Of a DNA stretch of 64,000 nucleotides, positions 9,190-18,047 are shown one piece after another (position 1 is the stretch's first letter; each line of letters begins with the position of its first letter). Under the pieces are notes generated by a model. The model was not told where the DNA came from, did no database searches, and saw nothing but the letters and a program-made list of their open reading frames with translations. The DNA is taken from contig JADFXP010000001.1 in the NCBI GenBank assembly GCA_015233465.1, forward strand, positions 139,186 through 203,185. The letters run 5' to 3'. Source of the stretch: Candidatus Magnetominusculus dajiuhuensis (GTDB lineage: Bacteria; Nitrospirota; Thermodesulfovibrionia; Thermodesulfovibrionales; Magnetobacteriaceae). The translations under genes were made by a program, and so were the position numbers.

Positions 9190-9557
9190 CTCAATATAAG
9201 ATATTAATCGTTGAAGATGAATTTATTACAGCGCTTGATTTGCAGCGCACCCTTAAAAAACAGGGCTATAGCTGTCAAATCACTTCAACTGGCGCAGAGG
9301 CAATTACGTTTGCTGAAAATGAAAAACCAAACGTAGTGCTGATGGATATAAATATAGACGGAGAAATAAATGGAATTGAGACTGCTGAAAAAATTTATTC
9401 AAAATTCGCTATTCCTATAATATTCATGACAGGATACAGCGATGAAGAAAATATTGCAAAGACAAAATACTCCAAACCAGTTGCAGTTTTATGCAAACCA
9501 CTAGATATTGATGTGTTGAAAGCAACCATAATTTCCGCTATTGAAAAGGTCGCCTGA
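9186..9557 (+). CDS. Single-domain response regulator
   Basis: A 123-residue stand-alone receiver (CheY-like) without an output domain. Acidic pocket residues E10-D11, the phosphoacceptor D54 (VVLMDINIDG), T82 (FMTGYSD) and K104 (LCKPLD) are all present. The start overlaps the stop codon of the upstream PAS histidine kinase by four bases, which points to that kinase as its phosphodonor. The DGEINGI extension after the Asp is typical of receivers paired with HisKA_2 kinases. It may act by protein-protein contact or within a relay. Confidence 0.93.
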   Translation: MTQYKILIVEDEFITALDLQRTLKKQGYSCQITSTGAEAITFAENEKPNVVLMDINIDGEINGIETAEKIYSKFAIPIIFMTGYSDEENIAKTKYSKPVAVLCKPLDIDVLKATIISAIEKVA

Positions 9558-9874
9558 TAAAAGTGATACAAATTTGCAGTTAGTAATAGTAATATTTTCA
9601 TATAGAAATATCTAATAAGTTTATCTTATGTTTTGCCTTTTGTATTGCGAATTGGTATGACAAAAAGAATGAGGGTTCTGCCCTTTTCATCTAATACTAA
9701 GTTGCTTTCTTAGAAGTAATTCAGTTAATTCTATTTAAAACCGAATTTTGCAGGGGTAACCCAAGTTACATGTAGGCTAAACGTAAAACAGGGCAGCCAC
9801 AGGGTCTAAGACCCGTTACAAAAAGCAGCCCCAACATTTCAATGGATATATACTTTTATGAGCGCAACTTGGTA
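9558..9874. other. Convergent intergenic region with repeat remnants
   Basis: About 317 bases without a convincing gene lie between a plus-strand regulator and a minus-strand kinase. It contains GGGTCTAAGACCC (near 9801-9814) and GGGTTCTGCCC (near 9673-9684). Both resemble parts of the two-hairpin repeat found intact elsewhere in the window. It also contains most of the inverted-repeat-bounded segment 9692-9877. Confidence 0.5.
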
Positions 9875-9877
9875 TTA
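9692..9877. repeat. Segment bounded by 14-bp inverted repeats (MITE-like candidate)
   Basis: TAATACTAAGTTGC at 9692-9705 and GCAACTTGGTATTA at 9864-9877 are inverted copies with one mismatch, 186 bases end to end. The right end overlaps the last codons and stop of the minus-strand kinase. There is no transposase. It could be an element or a coincidental pair. Confidence 0.3.
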
Positions 9878-12262
9878 ATGTGGTTTATATGGACGCATTG
9901 ATATTTCATCATTTAAATTAATTGGCAGTTCCATTATAAAAGTTGTTCCATAGCCAACCTTACTCTCACATCTAATTGTTCCATTTAGGTTTTTATTTAC
10001 AATATTATACACAATATTTAAACCAAGCCCTGTGCCTCCAGTTCCTCGTTTGGTTGTAAAAAATGGGTCAAATATTTTTTTCAGATTTTCTTCGGGTATC
10101 CCTTTTCCATTATCTCTATATTTTAATATTATTATATTTTTTATTTGTTTACAAGATATTAAAATATGTCCTTTGCTATCATTTTCAAAGGCATGTAACA
10201 TGGAATTCATAAAAAGATTTGTTATTATCTGTACATATGCCCCTGGGTTACTTTTAATCACAATGTTATTTGGACACTTTATTGCTATTGCATGCTCTGT
10301 TTTTTTAAGATTTGGTCTCAGGCTTATAATTATTTCCTCAATATATGATCTAAGATTAAATTCCCTTATCTCTTGAGTAGTTTGATCAGCGGAAACCATC
10401 TTAAAACTCCTGATTAAATCAGCAGTGCGATTAAGATTTCGCAGGATTAAATTATTCCCTTGAATATTATCCTTTAAATATTGCTCAAATTCAGATTTTT
10501 TTATACTTTTATTATTTATAGATGTTTGTATATTATTTGACAGGGTAATCAAGCGAGAGGCGCTGGTTAAGGCTATACCAATTGGGGTATTAATCTCATG
10601 AGCTACTCCTGCAACCAATTGTCCAAGCGATGCCATTTTTTCTGATTGAACAAGCTGCTCTTGACTTCTTTTTAGTTCATCGTTAGCGAAATTTAGTTTC
10701 TCAATAAGCAGCAGTTGTTTTAATTCCAATTTCTTATGTTCTGTGATGTCCCGCATAACACCGACAAGACCAGAAATTCTGCCGTTAAGGCCATACATAA
10801 TTGAGAAAGAAACAGCGGTGACAAATTGAGTTCCATCCTTACGAACACATGTTGTTTCCGCAGAAAAACTGCTCCTTTTGATGGTTTCATCATAAACATT
10901 AATAGAAGTTTCAATTGGTGAAAATAGATTAGATAGACTTTTGCCTAAAATCTCATCCTTACTATATTGGAAATGCTGTTGTGCAGAGATATTGAATTCA
11001 AATATCCTGCCGTCTGGACCTGTAGCTATGATCATATCCATAGAACTATTTATAATATTCAAGGTGTATCGCACTGATTGGTTTAACTTATCTTCAAATT
11101 GTTTATGTTCTGTTATATCTTTAAATACGATAACAGCACCTTCTATATAACCCAAATCATTTCTAATAGGTGTAGCTGTGTAATCAACTGGAAAACTTGT
11201 CCCGTCTTTTCTCCAAAAAACCTCGTCGTCTGCATGAGTTGTAATACCTTGTTGAAATGACATATTTATTTGACATTCTTCTTTTGGTAAAAGACTGCCA
11301 TCAGGTTTTGAATGATGTATAATATCATGCTGAAATTTACCAATAAGCTCTTCAACCTCCCATCTAATCATTTTAGCTGCAGCTGGATTTATAAATGTAG
11401 TGCGTCCTGATAAATCAAGACCAAAAATCCCATATCCTGCATAATCAAATAACAACTTATGTTGTTTCAATACCTTTTGTATTGCATGGCGGTCTGTCAC
11501 GTCTCTAAAATGCCCAACAATAAAAAATTTTCCTGCATATTTACTTAAATAACTATTTATATCTGCAATAAAAACAACGCCGTCTTTTTTTAGAACTGGG
11601 ATATTTTCAATTATAGAAATCTGTTCTTCTATTGCTTTATTAAATTTATCAATTATCCATTCTAAGTCTTCTTTAGGATGAATGTCAGCAATTGTCATGC
11701 CTATTATTTCATCAGCGCTAAACCCAAGCATTTCTCTAAATTTTTTATTAGTCAAGATAATTTCTTTGGTTTTTGGTTCAACAAAGCAAACACCATCATT
11801 TGAATAGTCAAACATTGCCTTAAATTTTTCTTCTGATTCTTTAATTTCTATTGTCCGCTCTTGAAGTTTGATTTCAAAATTTAACTGCAAGATCTTCATT
11901 TCAACTAGATGCCTTACCAGTCCTTTAAATCCATAAACATGGAAGGGTTTTCTTAAAAAAATAGAAACGCCTAATTGGTAGCATTTTTTTACGTCATCCT
12001 CATCACCATGTCCAGTCAAAACTATTACAGCATATGCTGAAGATGTTGATATATTAATTTTCTCAAGAAATGTAATGCCGTCCATCACAGGCATTTTTAA
12101 ATCAAGAACTACCAATATCGGCATATACTCATTTAATAACTCTAATCCTTCCTTCCCATTTTGCGCCTCAATTATATTGTACCCCTCTCCCATTAAAGTA
12201 TCTCGAATAGTTTCTCGCAGCAACTCTTCATCATCTATAACGAGGATAGTTTTATTAGACAT
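9875..12262 (-). CDS. Hybrid histidine kinase: receiver, three PAS, HisKA, HATPase
   Basis: A 795-residue soluble protein. It starts with an N-terminal receiver (about 1-125) with VIDDEE, phosphoacceptor D54 (LVVLDLKMP) and RKPF. Three PAS modules follow, ending near residues 253, 382 and 506, then a coiled linker. The HisKA region has [16 protein letters not shown] (phosphoacceptor His near 555), and the HATPase domain has [18 protein letters not shown] and [14 protein letters not shown]. The receiver at the front suggests it receives phosphate from another kinase, for example the co-operonic kinase immediately upstream. Their coding regions overlap by one base (TAATG). The C-terminal codons overlap an inverted repeat end. 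Confidence 0.92.
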   Translation of the reverse strand: MSNKTILVIDDEELLRETIRDTLMGEGYNIIEAQNGKEGLELLNEYMPILVVLDLKMPVMDGITFLEKINISTSSAYAVIVLTGHGDEDDVKKCYQLGVSIFLRKPFHVYGFKGLVRHLVEMKILQLNFEIKLQERTIEIKESEEKFKAMFDYSNDGVCFVEPKTKEIILTNKKFREMLGFSADEIIGMTIADIHPKEDLEWIIDKFNKAIEEQISIIENIPVLKKDGVVFIADINSYLSKYAGKFFIVGHFRDVTDRHAIQKVLKQHKLLFDYAGYGIFGLDLSGRTTFINPAAAKMIRWEVEELIGKFQHDIIHHSKPDGSLLPKEECQINMSFQQGITTHADDEVFWRKDGTSFPVDYTATPIRNDLGYIEGAVIVFKDITEHKQFEDKLNQSVRYTLNIINSSMDMIIATGPDGRIFEFNISAQQHFQYSKDEILGKSLSNLFSPIETSINVYDETIKRSSFSAETTCVRKDGTQFVTAVSFSIMYGLNGRISGLVGVMRDITEHKKLELKQLLLIEKLNFANDELKRSQEQLVQSEKMASLGQLVAGVAHEINTPIGIALTSASRLITLSNNIQTSINNKSIKKSEFEQYLKDNIQGNNLILRNLNRTADLIRSFKMVSADQTTQEIREFNLRSYIEEIIISLRPNLKKTEHAIAIKCPNNIVIKSNPGAYVQIITNLFMNSMLHAFENDSKGHILISCKQIKNIIILKYRDNGKGIPEENLKKIFDPFFTTKRGTGGTGLGLNIVYNIVNKNLNGTIRCESKVGYGTTFIMELPINLNDEISMRPYKPH

Positions 12263-13722
12263 TATTTTGTCTCCTGAATTGGTAATTCAATTGTAAAGGC
12301 TGCTCCTTTGTTTATCTCGGAGTCACAAGTAATACTGCCGTGAAACTCTTGTATTATGCCATAGACAATAGATAAACCAAGTCCTGTGCCTTTCCCAACT
12401 TCCTTTGTTGTGAAAAATGGGTCAAATATTTTATCAAGATTATCTTTAGTAATCCCTATTCCATTATCGGAAAATTTGATTATAAGAAATCCTTTATCTT
12501 TATATATTTGGATGCGTATCTCAGCGTTAGAGATATTCTCTAACGCATCTATTGAATTCTGGAAGAAATTTAAAAACACCTGTTCCATTTGATTGGGGCT
12601 GCCTTTAACAACTGGAAGGTCATCTTCAATATCTTTGATGAAATTAATATTGCGCAGACGTATACGTTGACTTATTATTAACATAGTATCATCTAAGACA
12701 GACTCTAAATTAAATTGCTGTGTCATAACATCGTCAATATCCTTTCTTCCAAAGATTCGCAGGTGACGAATGATTTTATCTATTCTGTTTACCTGTTTAA
12801 AGGATTTTTTGAGTTTGTCTTTTATCCACTCAACATCATTTATATAATGATCAAAATTCATCTCAAAGTTTTGAATAAAACCGCTGATATATCCAAGAGG
12901 TTGATTTATTTCATGGGCAACTCCTGTGGCTACCTCTCCCAGAGTGGCTAATTTAGAACTTGACAACAATTGAATCTCTCTTAAACGCGCTTCAGCTTCC
13001 ATCTTTTCCTGAATGCTTCTGTCTTGAGCTATACATACTATGCCAGAAACACAGTTATCTTTATTATACATTACTGAGGCAGAAAAACTTACGGGTATCC
13101 TTTCACCATTTTTTGTGATGAAGATTCTTTGTAAATTGCTGACTCTTTTTGTATTTAATAATTCCAAAAGACCAATTCCATTTAAATAATAATCAGATTT
13201 TGCAAAAACTAAATCAATGTGTTTGTTAATCAAATCTTCTGCCTCATAACCCAATAATGTTAATGCCGAATTGTTTATTGTCTTAATAATTCCCGAAGAG
13301 TCAGTTACTATTAATATATCTATCATTGAATTGATTATAAGGTTCATAAAATTAATGGAAACAGTTGTATTCATAATATCATTCATCTTCATTTGTATTT
13401 CTTCAATGAGCATATTCACGCCAGAGGCAAGGGCAATAAAGTAATCTGAGGATGTTTCCTCTATCTCTACTGAAGCAGAAAAATCGCCTGCGGCAGCCCT
13501 TTGAAGGGCAATTAAGATTTGTTCAATCTTTAAATCTATACTAATCTTTGAGTCATATTCCTTAGATATTTTTTCAATCAGATTATTGATTCCAGAGGCG
13601 ATTCTTGCAAGTTCATTACTGCTTTGTGACGATTCTATTTTCTTAGAGAAATCGTCATTAAGACAATTTTCTATGACCTGCAATATTTCTTCTAATTGGG
13701 TGTTTGATTTTTGGCGAACCAT
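12262..13722 (-). CDS. PAS histidine kinase with HAMP-like N-terminus
   Basis: A 486-residue cytoplasmic kinase without membrane segments. The first 115 residues contain two similar amphipathic stretches (SNELARIASGINNLIEKI, then YFIALASGVNMLIEEI) resembling tandem HAMP modules. A PAS domain follows (about 125-245), then HisKA (KLATLGEVATGVAHEINQ, His near 268) and HATPase (FFQNSIDAL, DNGIGITKDNLDKIFDPFF, GTGLGLSIVYG). It is the middle gene of a three-gene minus-strand operon. The STAS-like gene stops two bases before its start, and the hybrid kinase begins at its stop. This layout suggests a partner-switch-like input to a kinase cascade. Confidence 0.92.
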   Translation of the reverse strand: MVRQKSNTQLEEILQVIENCLNDDFSKKIESSQSSNELARIASGINNLIEKISKEYDSKISIDLKIEQILIALQRAAAGDFSASVEIEETSSDYFIALASGVNMLIEEIQMKMNDIMNTTVSINFMNLIINSMIDILIVTDSSGIIKTINNSALTLLGYEAEDLINKHIDLVFAKSDYYLNGIGLLELLNTKRVSNLQRIFITKNGERIPVSFSASVMYNKDNCVSGIVCIAQDRSIQEKMEAEARLREIQLLSSSKLATLGEVATGVAHEINQPLGYISGFIQNFEMNFDHYINDVEWIKDKLKKSFKQVNRIDKIIRHLRIFGRKDIDDVMTQQFNLESVLDDTMLIISQRIRLRNINFIKDIEDDLPVVKGSPNQMEQVFLNFFQNSIDALENISNAEIRIQIYKDKGFLIIKFSDNGIGITKDNLDKIFDPFFTTKEVGKGTGLGLSIVYGIIQEFHGSITCDSEINKGAAFTIELPIQETK

Positions 13723-13724
13723 GC

Positions 13725-14108
13725 TTATTTTTCTTTAAGCCAATTAACAGCATTCTGCTTATTAGAAAACATCTTTATCTCTATAAGCGGTTTATTAATA
13801 CCCATAAAGAAATTAGCGATTGTCTTTGAAATTGGGTTATTGGTAAGTAGTGCAACCTTGTCAATAATTTTTGTGCTAGGGTCAGTTGATACAAACTTCC
13901 TGCTTTCAGCAGTTTGTTTTTTTACATTACGCATATCTACAAGTAATAATTTCTTCCCATTAATTTTATCGATCAGATTATTTGTTATTGTTTCAATTGT
14001 ATCCATAGACATCTCTAAATTAACTAAAGACGCTTCCTGTATTTCCCATATAATCCCATCTTCTATATAAACTGTGCCAACCTTACATTTTGTTTCATAC
14101 AATCTCAC
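13725..14108 (-). CDS. STAS/SpoIIAA-like protein heading a kinase operon
   Basis: A protein of about 127 residues whose pattern resembles small STAS/SpoIIAA-like proteins often encoded beside histidine kinases: a beta-rich start (ETKCKVGTVYIEDGIIWE), then KLLLVDMRNVKKQTAESRKFV, a VALLTNNPISKTIANFFMG stretch and a C-terminal MFSNKQNAVNWL. The start is uncertain. A GTG at 14108 is preceded by GAGGT at proper spacing, and an in-frame ATG at 14129 has a poorer site. It is the first gene of the operon with two kinases, so it probably modulates them. No conserved phospho-serine motif could be assigned with confidence. Confidence 0.7.
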   Translation of the reverse strand: MRLYETKCKVGTVYIEDGIIWEIQEASLVNLEMSMDTIETITNNLIDKINGKKLLLVDMRNVKKQTAESRKFVSTDPSTKIIDKVALLTNNPISKTIANFFMGINKPLIEIKMFSNKQNAVNWLKEK

Positions 14109-14298
14109 GTTGTTACCTCGTAAGGGCATATTTTAGTTTGCCTCTGCTTAAAAAATATTTTAACTATGTCATATTAACACAGCTTTTAATCTAATTAACA
14201 AATATATTTATTCTCACTGCAAATGCCTTGAAAGATAATTATAATATGTTCTATGATATTAAAAATAAAAATAGAATTAATATCATACATATAAATCC

Positions 14299-16425
14299 AT
14301 GAAAGAAAAGAAACTTGCATTACAGATTTTGCCAATATTATTGATAGTATTCTTTATCCTTTTTTTAATATCTATAGTCATTTTTTGGACTCATCAAAAA
14401 AGAGAACTCAAAGAGGAGATGTTAAAAAAACTGCACTCCTCTGAAAAAATACTCGATGAGGATATTGAAAAGGATGCAAGGTTTATTAACGGACTGATAG
14501 AGCCTGTTACCTCTAATATTCAGATAGAAAAGGCATTGATTAACAAAGATCATAAAACTCTTCAGTTAATCGGCGAACCTATATTTAAACATCTGCAGAC
14601 AAAATATAATATTACACATTTCACATTCATAGACCCTCAGCGCACTAATATTATCCGCCTTCATAATCCTACGCTTTACGGCGAAAAGGTTAATCGTTAT
14701 ACCTGTCTTCAAGCTGAAAAAACAGGTAAAACTTCCTATGGAATTGAACTTGGCATGTTAGGGACATTTACATTAAGAGTGGTTGAGCCTTGGTACAGAA
14801 ATAATAAGTTAATTGGATATATTGAACTTGGAATGGACATAGATCACATTGTCCAAAGAATCAAAAATACCATCGAGGTAGAACCTTATGTCTTAATTGA
14901 TAAACATCTCCTTAAACAAGATTATTGGGAATCAGGGATGAAGATGCTTGGATTTAAGGGAAATTGGAATATGCTCCCAGACTATGTTATTAATAATTCT
15001 TCAAAAAACGTCCCTGACAGTCTTATAAGAATATTTTCTAATATGAGCTTTAAACAAAAACAGGTTTATATCGTTGAATCCTCTAATGATAAAAAATTTA
15101 ATATAGGATTTTTCCCTCTTACGGATGCAAGCGGTAAAGAAGTTGGAATAATGGTTATAACAGATAATTATACCCATAGAATCAATGACGACATAAAGGC
15201 AATTACCTTAGCTATAATAATCTCTATAATAATTATATTACTAATAATATGGTTTTTTTATAAAGTTTTAAACAGGATAGATAAGAGATTTGACCACTGT
15301 AATAATGAATTAGTGACAAAGATCAGGGATTTCGAACTTACGCAAAAGGCATTGGTCTCATCTCTTTCATCTCTTACAGAGGGCAGAGACCCTGAGACTG
15401 GAAGCCATCTTGAGAGAACAAAACAATATTCAATGCTCCTAGCACAAGAGCTGCAAAAAAATGAAACCTATAAAGAGATTATAACCAATGAATTTATTAT
15501 TGACATCTATAATGCTGCCTCGCTTCACGACATTGGAAAGGTTGGCATAACAGACTCAATATTATTAAAGCAAGGCAAACTGACAGAAGAAGAATTTAGT
15601 GAAATGAAGCGTCATGTAACCATAGGCAGCAAGGTGTTAAACAGCGCAATTGAAAACTATGGACTAACACAGTCGTTGTTTATTACTGCGCGCAATATTT
15701 GCGCCTATCATCATGAAAAATATAATGGCAGAGGTTATATACAAGGCTTAAAAGGCGAAGAGATTCCGCTTGAGGCGAGGATATTTTCAGTATGTGATGT
15801 ATATGATGCCCTAAGGAGCAAAAGACCTTATAAAGAAGAGATGTCTCACGAAGACGCAATGTCTATCATCGTAAAAGACAGCGGACAGAGCTTTGATCCA
15901 ATAGTTATAAATGCCCTATTAAAGTGTGAAAAGAATTTTAGTGATATTCATAATTCTTACAAATATCTCTATGCGTTATTTTGTCAGATATACGGCTCAA
16001 ATTTCATTGGAAATCTATCTTATGTAAATCTAAAGGCAAAGCTAGAGATTGGGGTAAGAGAAATAGATATTAAACATAAAAATATCTTTGATATAATCCA
16101 GACCATGCTTAAAACAATCAATACAGGAAAATGGAGCGCTGAGATAGTAAGAACGATAAATTTCATGAATACATTCGTAACGGATCTCTTTAATGCAGAG
16201 CAAGAATTTATGGAAAGATATAATTATTTAGCAGCTGCATTTCATAAACTTGACCACACAAGATTAAAGACAAATCTTAATGTAATAAAAAATCAAATAG
16301 AAAGTGGTGGAGACGCGCAGATTTCATATGCAAGCGAATTAGTCCTTCAATTTGCTCAGGAATTGATTGCGCATATACTTACCATTGATAAGGCACTGGG
16401 TGAGTATCTTGTAAAGAAAATTTAA
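14299..16425 (+). CDS. Membrane sensor HD-GYP phosphodiesterase with C-terminal hemerythrin-like domain
   Basis: A 708-residue protein predicted to hydrolyse cyclic di-GMP. It has a transmembrane helix at about 10-30, a periplasmic Cache-like sensor (about 35-290, with ITHFTFIDPQ, IELGMLGTFTLRVVEPWY and LIGYIELGMDID) and a second helix at about 303-320. The HD-GYP domain (about 345-550) carries HDIGK near residue 410, HHEKYNGRGY and ARIFSVCDVYDAL; the usual GYP reads GYI. From about residue 575 a hemerythrin-like fold follows: IDIKHK, AEQEFM, FHKLDH, and H692 with D697. Aligned to the separate bacteriohemerythrin at 62518, six of seven iron ligands remain, and one His is Leu. This suggests oxygen or redox control of c-di-GMP. 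Confidence 0.9.
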   Translation: MKEKKLALQILPILLIVFFILFLISIVIFWTHQKRELKEEMLKKLHSSEKILDEDIEKDARFINGLIEPVTSNIQIEKALINKDHKTLQLIGEPIFKHLQTKYNITHFTFIDPQRTNIIRLHNPTLYGEKVNRYTCLQAEKTGKTSYGIELGMLGTFTLRVVEPWYRNNKLIGYIELGMDIDHIVQRIKNTIEVEPYVLIDKHLLKQDYWESGMKMLGFKGNWNMLPDYVINNSSKNVPDSLIRIFSNMSFKQKQVYIVESSNDKKFNIGFFPLTDASGKEVGIMVITDNYTHRINDDIKAITLAIIISIIIILLIIWFFYKVLNRIDKRFDHCNNELVTKIRDFELTQKALVSSLSSLTEGRDPETGSHLERTKQYSMLLAQELQKNETYKEIITNEFIIDIYNAASLHDIGKVGITDSILLKQGKLTEEEFSEMKRHVTIGSKVLNSAIENYGLTQSLFITARNICAYHHEKYNGRGYIQGLKGEEIPLEARIFSVCDVYDALRSKRPYKEEMSHEDAMSIIVKDSGQSFDPIVINALLKCEKNFSDIHNSYKYLYALFCQIYGSNFIGNLSYVNLKAKLEIGVREIDIKHKNIFDIIQTMLKTINTGKWSAEIVRTINFMNTFVTDLFNAEQEFMERYNYLAAAFHKLDHTRLKTNLNVIKNQIESGGDAQISYASELVLQFAQELIAHILTIDKALGEYLVKKI

Positions 16426-16448
16426 TTTAACATTTATTTTATAAAATA

Positions 16449-16457
16449 TGATATAAT
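16449..16457 (+). promoter_or_regulatory. Extended -10 promoter for the sulfur-relay operon
   Basis: TG-A-TATAAT (16449-16457) is a perfect extended -10 element. A weak -35 (TTAACA, 16427-16432) lies 19 bases upstream. The first gene starts at 16522 behind a strong AAAGGAGGT. Confidence 0.45.
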
Positions 16458-16521
16458 TTACGTTATTATATTGATTAATGGATGTTTTATAAATAAATAA
16501 TCATTCAAAGGAGGTATTTGT

Positions 16522-16818
16522 ATGAAGTTAGGGGTATTTGTAAATCAATACACAAAGACAAACAGCACCCTTGATAGGATTAAGACGGATAATCTTGGCA
16601 TAATCCTTGTACAAAACGGTGTATATCATGCTGCGCTCAAGGAAAACGGCAAGGATTCAGACATTTTATCAAAGGCTGCAAAGGTATATGCCCTTTCAGA
16701 GGATGTAATTTCACGCGGGCTGTCACCTGATAAGTTGGACAAGAAGGTAACGGTTGTTGATTATAACGGCCTTGTTGATGTAATTTTTAATGACTACGAA
16801 AAATTTATCTGGTTATAG
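16522..16818 (+). CDS. tusB: TusB/DsrH-like sulfur-relay subunit
   Basis: A 98-residue protein whose position and pattern (IILVQNGVYHA, YALSEDVISRGL, VTVVDYNGLVDVIF) fit the DsrH/TusB family. These proteins form the heterohexameric DsrEFH/TusBCD complex that passes persulfide sulfur between TusA and downstream acceptors. It has no cysteine at all, so it must be structural rather than sulfur-carrying. It is first in a four-gene operon (this gene, DsrE-like, DsrF-like, TusA) with short gaps. The order differs from the classical dsrE-F-H and tusD-C-B arrangements. Confidence 0.78.
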   Translation: MKLGVFVNQYTKTNSTLDRIKTDNLGIILVQNGVYHAALKENGKDSDILSKAAKVYALSEDVISRGLSPDKLDKKVTVVDYNGLVDVIFNDYEKFIWL

Positions 16819-16826
16819 GAGGATAT

Positions 16827-17186
16827 ATGGGCAAGTTAGCAATAGGTTGTTTTTCTTCATTAGTTGGATCAATGAGCCTTGATTTTGCAATCAAACTTTC
16901 AGAGGCTGCGATTAAAAAAGGTCATCAAGTAGACATATGGCTTTCAGGCAATGCTACAATGCTTTCAAAAAAGGGGCAGCGTAAGTTTCAGGATTATTCA
17001 TCATTAGAGGCAAAGACAAAGGATTTAATATCTCAGGGCTTAAACGTTACAGCTTGTGAGGCATGTGCTGAATCAAGGGGGTATCATAAAGAGGATACAC
17101 TTGAAGGGTTTAATAGAAAGAGTATGGATTATTATCTTGCCAGTTGTTTTAACTCAGACAGGGTTATTCATATAGGAGGTGAGTAA
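16827..17186 (+). CDS. tusD: TusD/DsrE-like sulfur-relay subunit
   Basis: A 119-residue DsrE-family protein with an N-terminal beta strand and glycine-rich turn (LAIGCFSSLVGSMSLDFAIKL), a conserved-type HQVDIWLSGNA strand and a cysteine cluster CEACAESRG near residues 77-85. This cluster sits where DsrE/TusD proteins carry the active persulfide cysteine. It is likely the sulfur-carrying subunit of the complex with its two neighbours. A GGAGGATAT ribosome site precedes the ATG, and its stop codon overlaps the next start (TAATG). Confidence 0.82.
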   Translation: MGKLAIGCFSSLVGSMSLDFAIKLSEAAIKKGHQVDIWLSGNATMLSKKGQRKFQDYSSLEAKTKDLISQGLNVTACEACAESRGYHKEDTLEGFNRKSMDYYLASCFNSDRVIHIGGE

Positions 17187-17602
17187 TGGCTACTATTAAG
17201 AAATTATTATTTTTAGTTGACAAACCGCCATATAAGTCAGAAAATTCAAGACTTGCTTTGACACACGCCATTGCCAGCCAGACCGTAGAGATACATCTTG
17301 AGGATGAGGATAATGTAGAGCCAGTGCTTGCATTTGTCGGAGATGGGGTATTAAATTGTATAAAAGGACAAAAGGCATTAGACGCATATGGTATAACAAG
17401 CCTTGAGGCTCATATAAAGAATGCCTTACTTTTGGATTTAAAGGTAATATTTTGCAAGGAAGACCTTGATAAGTTTGGATTAACAGAGGATAATGTTATA
17501 ATGGACGCTGAAGATATTGGCGGAGATATGATAGCGAACATCCTGCCATTTGCTGACATCCTTGGAGAAATGGAAGCAGCAGATCATATTTTACATTTTT
17601 AA
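17186..17602 (+). CDS. tusC: TusC/DsrF-like sulfur-relay subunit
   Basis: A 138-residue DsrF/TusC-like protein: LLFLVDKPPYKSENSRLALTH, then VLAFVGDGVLNCIKGQ, and KVIFCKEDLDKFGL. It is expected to complete the ring-like complex with the DsrE- and DsrH-like subunits. It carries two cysteines (GVLNC, IFCKED), neither certain to be catalytic. The start overlaps the previous stop by one base and is preceded by GGAGGTGAG. TusA follows after 26 bases. Confidence 0.8.
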   Translation: MATIKKLLFLVDKPPYKSENSRLALTHAIASQTVEIHLEDEDNVEPVLAFVGDGVLNCIKGQKALDAYGITSLEAHIKNALLLDLKVIFCKEDLDKFGLTEDNVIMDAEDIGGDMIANILPFADILGEMEAADHILHF

Positions 17603-17628
17603 TTATATAAATCTATAAGGAGAGTGAG

Positions 17629-17871
17629 ATGGGAGATCTAAAGTGTGAGACACCTACAGAGGTGCTTGATGTATTAGGAAGGGTATGCCCATACCCGCTT
17701 GTATTAACAAAGAAACAATTATCTAAGATGGGTGAAGGAACGCTGTTAAAGGTACTATGTGATGCGCCAGCTTCTGCTGAGGATTCAATCCCTAAGTTTG
17801 CTGAAAAGAATAAATTTGGTTTTGATTCCATAAAAGTCGGCGAACATTGGGAACTATATATTAAGAAATAA
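17629..17871 (+). CDS. tusA: TusA-family sulfurtransferase
   Basis: An 80-residue sulfur-carrier protein of the SirA/TusA family. The signature LGRVCPYPLVLTKK holds the CPxP motif whose cysteine carries the persulfide, and the rest has the usual small alpha/beta fold (GTLLKVLCDAPAS, WELYIKK). It is the last gene of the DsrEFH-like operon and is the predicted partner of that complex. A canonical AAGGAGAGTGAG ribosome site precedes the ATG. Five bases after the stop begins a copy of the two-hairpin repeat, which may serve as the operon terminator. No dsrAB, sHdr or mnmA gene is nearby, so the final sulfur acceptor is unknown. Confidence 0.92.
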   Translation: MGDLKCETPTEVLDVLGRVCPYPLVLTKKQLSKMGEGTLLKVLCDAPASAEDSIPKFAEKNKFGFDSIKVGEHWELYIKK

Positions 17872-17875
17872 TCTA

Positions 17876-17927
17876 CAAGGGCGCTGCCCTTGATCCGCAA
17901 GGGGTCTAAGACCCCTTGACCCATTAA
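17876..17927 (-). repeat. Two-hairpin intergenic repeat, copy A (inverted orientation)
   Basis: Hairpin 2 (AAGGGCGCTGCCCTT, 17877-17891), a GATCCGC linker and hairpin 1 (AAGGGGTCTAAGACCCCTT, 17899-17917) are followed by GACCCATTAA. Same architecture as the copies at 29437, 38873 and 41381. It begins right after tusA and faces copy B head-to-head. Confidence 0.8.
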
Positions 17928-17978
17928 TTTTTAATTATTCGTTTAATGAAAAAACTTGTTATTATAAGTAACCTAAAA

Positions 17979-18037
17979 TTATGAGGTCAAGGAGACAAGT
18001 CTCCTTGCAGGAGTTTGAGGGCAGAGCCCTCATGTAG
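17979..18037 (+). repeat. Two-hairpin intergenic repeat, copy B
   Basis: Hairpin 1 is AAGGAGACAAGTCTCCTT (17989-18006) and hairpin 2 is TGAGGGCAGAGCCCTCA (18016-18032), separated by GCAGGAGTT. It ends 10 bases before the corrinoid adenosyltransferase start, replacing any usual ribosome site there, and forms an inverted pair with copy A across about 50 AT-rich bases. Confidence 0.8.
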
Positions 18038-18047
18038 ATGCCTTTAA

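Noticed and set aside
8796-9194. 132-codon minus-strand frame
   Set aside because: Antisense to the HATPase domain of the PAS kinase, which has all expected motifs; no independent start signals.
17613-17924. 103-codon minus-strand frame over tusA
   Set aside because: It is a shadow of tusA and the following repeat; the tusA CPxP motif and ribosome site support the plus strand.
17931-18047. Cobalamin riboswitch before the corrinoid adenosyltransferase
   Set aside because: The B12-box consensus is absent; the region is explained by the repeat copies.
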